A stretch of 64,000 bases of DNA from Marinobacter sp. EhC06 (GTDB taxonomy: Bacteria > Pseudomonadota > Gammaproteobacteria > Pseudomonadales > Oleiphilaceae). The stretch lies in contig NZ_LXYO01000023.1 of assembly GCF_001650915.1 (NCBI RefSeq), positions 806,001 through 870,000 of the forward strand. The letters are read 5' to 3'. Within the stretch, counting starts at the first letter, position 1. Every line of letters starts with the position of its first letter. Shown one piece after another: positions 60,293-64,000 of this stretch. Made by a program: the position numbers and the translations under genes. The notes beneath the pieces are model-generated. The model made no database searches, was not told the DNA's origin, and saw only the letters and a program-made list of their open reading frames with translations.

Positions 60293-61277
60293 GCTGGCAA
60301 CCCGTTGGCTGGGGCTGGAACTCCGTTCGCCCCTGGTGGTCGGCGCCAGTCCGCTGACCGATGATCTGGATTCGCTGAGAGCCTGTGTTAAGGCAGGGGC
60401 GGGTGCCGTGGTCATGCACTCGCTGTTTGAGGAGCAGCTGGTGGAGGAGCAGATGGCCGCCCACCGGTTTATCGACTCCCGCATCAATATGGACGCCGAG
60501 GCCCGTTCGTTTTTTCCGGAATCGGAAGTTTTCGGGATGGGATCAGGCAGTTACCTCCAGCGGCTGGAACTGTTGCGCCGATCACTGGATGTCCCGATAG
60601 TTGCCTCGCTCAACGGTATCTCGACGGGAGGCTGGACCGCTCACGCCCTTGAGCTGGAGGCCGCCGGTGCCCATGCCATCGAGCTCAACCTCTATGATCT
60701 GGCCACAGATCCTTCTGAGACCGCCACCAGTCTTGAACAGCGCCAGCAAGCGGTGGTCCGCTCAGTGGTTGAGCAGGTGAGCATCCCTGTCAGCGTCAAA
60801 CTGTCTCCGTTCTATTCGGCATTGCCGGCATTTGTGGCCGATGTTGAAGCGGCAGGCGCTCGGGGATTGGTGTTGTTCAACCGGTTCTATCAGCCCGAGA
60901 TGGATCTTGATGAGCTGGAGTTGAGCCGGGAAGTGGTGCTGTCTTCCAGCGCCGAGCTGCCGTTGAGGTTACACGCGGCGGCCATGCTGTATGGCCAGAC
61001 GTCCCTCGAGATAGCGGTATCGGGTGGCGTGCACAGCGGTGATGACGCGGCTAAGGCGATCCTGTCCGGGGCGGCTACTGTTCAGGTGGTATCTGCCATC
61101 CTGGCGGACGGCCCCGGGGCGCTTGAGCGTATACACGACGGACTGAACCGGCGCTTGTCTGACATGGGTTATCGGGATCTGACCGAGGCGCGAGGAGCAC
61201 TTTCAATGGCAAAGGCGCCCAACAGTCGAACCTGGGAGCGCCTCAACTATGCCCGCCTGCTACATGGCTGGAAATGA
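60285..61277 (+). CDS. dihydroorotate dehydrogenase-like flavoprotein
   Basis: A 330-residue FMN TIM-barrel protein related to dihydroorotate dehydrogenase class 1. The barrel segments SPLVVGASPLTDDLDSL, VPIVASLNGISTGGW, IPVSVKLSPF and VSGGVHSGDDAAKAILSGA (phosphate-binding) are visible. Similar proteins are often encoded with nifJ, where their role is unclear; an electron-transfer or alternative dehydrogenase role is inferred. The pyrimidine-specific lysine and cysteine of true DHODs are not evident by eye. The start codon overlaps the nifJ stop by eight bases, so the pair is translationally coupled. Confidence 0.85.
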   Translation: MTELATRWLGLELRSPLVVGASPLTDDLDSLRACVKAGAGAVVMHSLFEEQLVEEQMAAHRFIDSRINMDAEARSFFPESEVFGMGSGSYLQRLELLRRSLDVPIVASLNGISTGGWTAHALELEAAGAHAIELNLYDLATDPSETATSLEQRQQAVVRSVVEQVSIPVSVKLSPFYSALPAFVADVEAAGARGLVLFNRFYQPEMDLDELELSREVVLSSSAELPLRLHAAAMLYGQTSLEIAVSGGVHSGDDAAKAILSGAATVQVVSAILADGPGALERIHDGLNRRLSDMGYRDLTEARGALSMAKAPNSRTWERLNYARLLHGWK

Positions 61278-61281
61278 GAGC

Positions 61282-61686
61282 CTAAAGATTCTGTTCGGGA
61301 ACTTCCCGGATTCGACCATGCTCATCAATCGCGACATAGACAAACAGGCCCTCGGTCACCTTGCGTGGATGCTTCGCGGTTCGGTCGAGGGTCCACACTT
61401 CCACGCTGATTTTCATGGAACTGCGACCAATATCCACGAGCTCGCAGTAGCAACCCACCTGCGACCCTACCCGCAAAGGTGACAGGAACTCCATCCGGTC
61501 CATGGCCACGGTGGCATTGCGTCCCTGGGAAATGCGCCCGGCCATGGTGGCAGCAGCGAGATCCATCTGTTTCACCAGCCAGCCGGCGAAGACATCGCCA
61601 TTGGCATTGGTATCGGCGGGGAGAGGAATGACCTGGAGGGTAAGATCGCCACGAGGTGTGGGTTTGTCATCGTCTAACGCTGTCAT
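61282..61686 (-). CDS. acyl-CoA thioesterase, YciA-like
   Basis: A 134-residue hotdog-fold thioesterase that splits acyl-CoA into free acid and CoA in the cytoplasm. The motif NANGDVFAGWLVKQMDLAAA contains the usual D-x-F-x-G-W pattern of the YciA group, and GCYCELVDIGRSSMKISVEVW the second conserved strand. The start at 61686 is taken from the family N-terminus (TALDDDKPTPRGDL) with GAAGG upstream; a longer frame reaches into the pstS promoter. The gene is convergent with the nifJ partner and divergent from pstS. Confidence 0.85.
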   Translation of the reverse strand: MTALDDDKPTPRGDLTLQVIPLPADTNANGDVFAGWLVKQMDLAAATMAGRISQGRNATVAMDRMEFLSPLRVGSQVGCYCELVDIGRSSMKISVEVWTLDRTAKHPRKVTEGLFVYVAIDEHGRIREVPEQNL

Positions 61687-61788
61687 AGTACTGCCTTCTT
61701 GCGAGCCTGGAATTGTTTTAACACGCATGGTAACGGGCTGAAGCGCCGCTGCAAGCAAATTTGAACATTCCTGACTATATTTCAGAAG

Positions 61789-61807
61789 CTGTAACAAAGT
61801 TGTCACA
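61789..61807 (+). promoter_or_regulatory. candidate PHO box upstream of pstS
   Basis: CTGTAACAAAGTTGTCACA, at 61789-61807, agrees well with the PhoB consensus of two CTGTCAT-type direct repeats separated by about four bases. It lies 77 bases before the pstS start, and a -10-like CATTAG follows about 10 bases after it, the spacing expected when PhoB replaces the -35 box. Confidence 0.65.
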
Positions 61808-61883
61808 GAGTGCCATTAGTCTGCACCCATCGGTAAAGCACATCCGACACAACGTCCAAACCAAAAAATGGAGACATGACGTG

Positions 61884-62924
61884 ATGAAACTGAACAAAGC
61901 ACTCGCGACTGTAGCACTGGCCGGCTCCGTAGCCGCTATGTCTACACCAGCCATGGCCCGTGACACCATCAGCATCGTGGGTTCCTCAACTGTTTATCCG
62001 TTCGCCACTGTTGTTGCCGAGCGTTTCGGCACCAAGACCGACTTCAGCACACCCAAGCTGGAATCTACCGGTTCTGGCGGTGGTATGAAGCTGTTCTGTC
62101 AGGGCATAGGTACCCAGCACCCGGACATCACCAACGCTTCACGCCGCATGAAGACTTCCGAGTTTGAGCTGTGCCAGAGCAATGGTGTTACTGATATCAC
62201 CGAGTTCCGTATCGGTTCTGACGGCATCGTGATCGCTAGCTCCAAGAATGCTGAAAACCTTGAGCTTACGCTTGAGCAGCTGTTCCTCGCACTGGGTTCC
62301 AAAGTGCCTGTTAACGGCGAGTGGGTAGCTAACCCGAACGAAAAGTGGAGTGATGTTGACTCCAGCCTGCCGAACAAGCCGATCCGTGTGATGGGTCCTC
62401 CTCCGACTTCTGGTACTCGTGATTCCTTCAACGAGCTGGCCCTGGCCGCTGGTTGCGATGAGCTGCCGGAAGCCGCCGACCTGAGCAAGGACGAGCACTC
62501 TTCGATCTGTGAAAGCGTGCGTGAAGACGGCGCCTTCATTGAAGCGGGCGAGAACGACAACCTGATCGTTCAGAAGCTGATCGGTGACACCGACATGTAC
62601 GGTGTGTTTGGCTACAGCTTCCTGGAAGAAAACGCAGACCGTCTGCAGGCGGCTACCCTGAACGGTATGGTTCCGACTGCCGAGGCAATTGCTGCTGACG
62701 AATACCCGGTCGCGCGCTCACTGTTCTTCTACGTGAAGAAAGCGCATATCGGCGTGGTTCCGGGCATCAAAGAATACGTTGATGAGTTTATCAGCAACGC
62801 AGCCATGGGCCCGAACGGCTACCTGAAAGACGTTGGCCTGATCGTGCCCCCCCGTGAGGCCCTGATGGACCTTATGGACAAGGCCGAGGGTATGCGTAAC
62901 CTGACCCTGGACGAGCTCAAGTAA
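61884..62924 (+). CDS. pstS: phosphate ABC transporter substrate-binding protein
   Basis: A 346-residue periplasmic phosphate-binding protein. A signal peptide (MKLNKALATVALAGSVAAM region, cleaved near AMA-RD) is followed by the phosphate-binding loop SIVGSSTVYPFA, the loop ESTGSGGGMKLF and ITNASRRMK, and PPTSGTRDSF near the middle. These match the long PstS variant found in marine and pseudomonad bacteria. It feeds the PstCAB importer. The ATG at 61884 is used, with GTG at 61881 possible. A PHO box precedes it and a terminator hairpin follows, so pstS can be expressed above the level of the permease genes. Confidence 0.94.
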   Translation: MKLNKALATVALAGSVAAMSTPAMARDTISIVGSSTVYPFATVVAERFGTKTDFSTPKLESTGSGGGMKLFCQGIGTQHPDITNASRRMKTSEFELCQSNGVTDITEFRIGSDGIVIASSKNAENLELTLEQLFLALGSKVPVNGEWVANPNEKWSDVDSSLPNKPIRVMGPPPTSGTRDSFNELALAAGCDELPEAADLSKDEHSSICESVREDGAFIEAGENDNLIVQKLIGDTDMYGVFGYSFLEENADRLQAATLNGMVPTAEAIAADEYPVARSLFFYVKKAHIGVVPGIKEYVDEFISNAAMGPNGYLKDVGLIVPPREALMDLMDKAEGMRNLTLDELK

Positions 62925-62946
62925 GCCAGCGGTTCGGAGAATACAG

Positions 62947-62979
62947 AGGTGCGGGTCCCGAATGGGGTCCGCACCTTTT
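62947..62979 (+). terminator. terminator after pstS
   Basis: An eight-base stem (AGGTGCGG with CCGCACCT) with an inner GC-rich stem and GAAT loop is followed directly by TTTTG. It lies 22 bases after the pstS stop and before pstC, where partial termination would favour binding-protein expression. Confidence 0.7.
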
Positions 62980-63060
62980 GCACGTTTGGACGATCCGGTG
63001 CCAGTGCAGAGCTGAACCTGTAAACTGTGCGCCAATACGAAGTCGAATACAGGAATTTTC

Positions 63061-64000
63061 ATGCAACCGGCTAATCTTTTATTACTGACCCTGGTGCTGG
63101 CGATCGTGGCCTATTGGCTGGGTTACGCCCGCTCCCGGTCGTTGGCGATGCCGCTGGGTGGGATTCGTCATCTCAAATCCCTTCCGTTTTATTACGGAGC
63201 CAGGGCGGCATTGTGGAGTGGCATTCCAGCCTTGATCGTTCTTGGTTTGTGGGCGGCATTCCAGGGCAAGGTCATTCAGCTGATTGTAATTGGCGGCCTG
63301 CCGGACGGCATGATGCCCGCGAGCCAGGGTGAAGCGAGTCTTCTGCTGAGCAAAATCAGTAACGTTGCCAGCGGTGCATTGCCTCCGGGTTTCGCTGAGG
63401 CACCTATTGTTGATGCTGCGGAGAGGCTCAAGGCGTTGCAGGCCCAAAGCCGTTTGCTGATGTCCACACTTGTAATCTCTGTGGCCGTGCTCGCCGGATT
63501 CCTCGGCTGGTTGAGGATCCGACCCCGCCTGAACGCCCGCGCCCAGGTCGAGTCCATTCTCAAGTGGGTGTTTTTCGCCTGCGCGGCCCTGGCTATTCTG
63601 ACCACCGTCGGGATCATTTTTTCAGTGGCCTTCGAGACTTTCCGATTCTTCGAGAAGGTGCCGTTCACAGAGTTCTTCTTTGGTAGTCACTGGAGTCCCC
63701 AGACCGCCCTCCGGGCTGATCAGGTCGCTTCCCAGGGTGCATTCGGCATGATTCCCCTGTTCACCGGCACCCTGCTCATTTCCGCCATTGCCATGATCGT
63801 GGCGGTGCCGGTAGGGCTGCTTTCGGCGATTTACCTGTCCGAGTATGCCGGCAAGAAGGTGCGCGGAGTGGTCAAGCCGTTGCTGGAAATGCTGGCCGGT
63901 ATTCCTACCGTGGTTTATGGCTTCTTCGCCGCGCTGACCGTTGCGCCTTTTATCAGCGACGTGGCCGCTTCCATGGGTATCGAAGCGTCTTCCCAGAGTG
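63061..64000 (+). CDS. pstC: phosphate ABC transporter permease PstC (3' end outside window)
   Basis: The frame is open from ATG 63061 to the window edge, 313 codons, and is not closed within the window. It is the long form of PstC: two N-terminal helices (LLLTLVLAIVAYWL and the segment near GIPALIVLGLWAAF) precede a periplasmic region of about 80 residues, then the permease core with FGMIPLFTGTLLISAIAMIVAVPVGLLSAIYLSEYAG and LLEMLAGIPTVVYGFFA, the conserved segments of PstC-type phosphate permeases. It follows pstS by 136 bases, with a terminator hairpin between them. Confidence 0.92.
   Translation, partial: MQPANLLLLTLVLAIVAYWLGYARSRSLAMPLGGIRHLKSLPFYYGARAALWSGIPALIVLGLWAAFQGKVIQLIVIGGLPDGMMPASQGEASLLLSKISNVASGALPPGFAEAPIVDAAERLKALQAQSRLLMSTLVISVAVLAGFLGWLRIRPRLNARAQVESILKWVFFACAALAILTTVGIIFSVAFETFRFFEKVPFTEFFFGSHWSPQTALRADQVASQGAFGMIPLFTGTLLISAIAMIVAVPVGLLSAIYLSEYAGKKVRGVVKPLLEMLAGIPTVVYGFFAALTVAPFISDVAASMGIEASSQS

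Noticed and set aside
58643..60487. 614-residue open frame on the minus strand over nifJ
   Set aside because: It overlaps the highly conserved ferredoxin and TPP domains of NifJ; no domain was recognised in it.
1..64000. CRISPR array, tRNA or rRNA genes, integrase or transposase
   Set aside because: No regular spaced direct repeats, no cloverleaf-like sequences in the gaps and no recombinase motifs were seen. The four repeats are palindromes, not evenly spaced direct repeats.

Overview
The window looks like chromosome from a marine gammaproteobacterium, most likely Marinobacter or a close relative. This rests on the moderately GC-rich, densely coded housekeeping genes of gammaproteobacterial type (acnA, uvrD, uppP, ppnN, thiI with a rhodanese domain, tmcA, lasT) and on general resemblance; no search was run. 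No rRNA, tRNA, prophage, insertion sequence or CRISPR array was seen.

Layout. 1-4.0 kb: tail of an ABC exporter, aconitase A and a ferritin-like protein. 4.0-11.2 kb: a signalling block with two hybrid-free histidine kinases on the minus strand and three plus-strand response regulators (HPt-REC-REC-GGDEF, REC-HDOD, single REC). 11.3-13 kb: DUF2288, an unknown protein and a LysO-like exporter. 13-20 kb: a Tat-type substrate-binding lipoprotein coupled to a PhnD-like/PAS/GGDEF cyclase, a Na/Pi symporter-like protein, an HD-GYP phosphodiesterase and TatD. 20-29 kb: PPK2, DadA, LasT, a methyltransferase, a DUF4124 protein, an OmpA/TSP3 porin and a UvrD-type helicase. 29-42 kb: DUF2237-TmcA, an ankyrin lipoprotein, an enoyl-CoA hydratase-family protein, a cytochrome c, PpnN, ThiI, an acetylpolyamine amidohydrolase-like protein, an aldehyde dehydrogenase, UvrD and UppP. 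42.7-52 kb: a phosphate/arsenic island, phnD-phnC-phnE-phnE-HAD facing arsH-acr3, then an arsC-arsR fusion, GAPDH and arsJ. 52-56.6 kb: an outer-membrane barrel, FetAB-like exporter, an MFS transporter and a tRNA-queuosine mannosyltransferase-like glycosyltransferase. 56.7-64 kb: NifJ plus a dihydroorotate dehydrogenase-like partner, a YciA-like thioesterase and the start of pstS-pstC.

How the genes fit together. Phosphorus and arsenic handling recur: PstSC, PhnDCEE and a Na/Pi protein for uptake, PPK2 for polyphosphate, and two arsenic routes (Acr3 efflux of arsenite; GAPDH plus ArsJ for 1-arseno-3-phosphoglycerate). Candidate PHO boxes precede both phnD and pstS. A second theme is cyclic-di-GMP: two GGDEF proteins with intact active and inhibitory sites and one HD-GYP protein.

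The most unusual structure is a family of four intergenic palindromic elements (22.3, 28.6, 39.2 and 41.7 kb), each about 94-116 bp. Each has a perfect or near-perfect outer stem of 21-29 bp enclosing two small hairpins with a CATGGATG-type loop. Two copies have nearly identical cores while their outer stems differ at five positions, all compensated on the partner arm, so the folded shape appears to be what is conserved.
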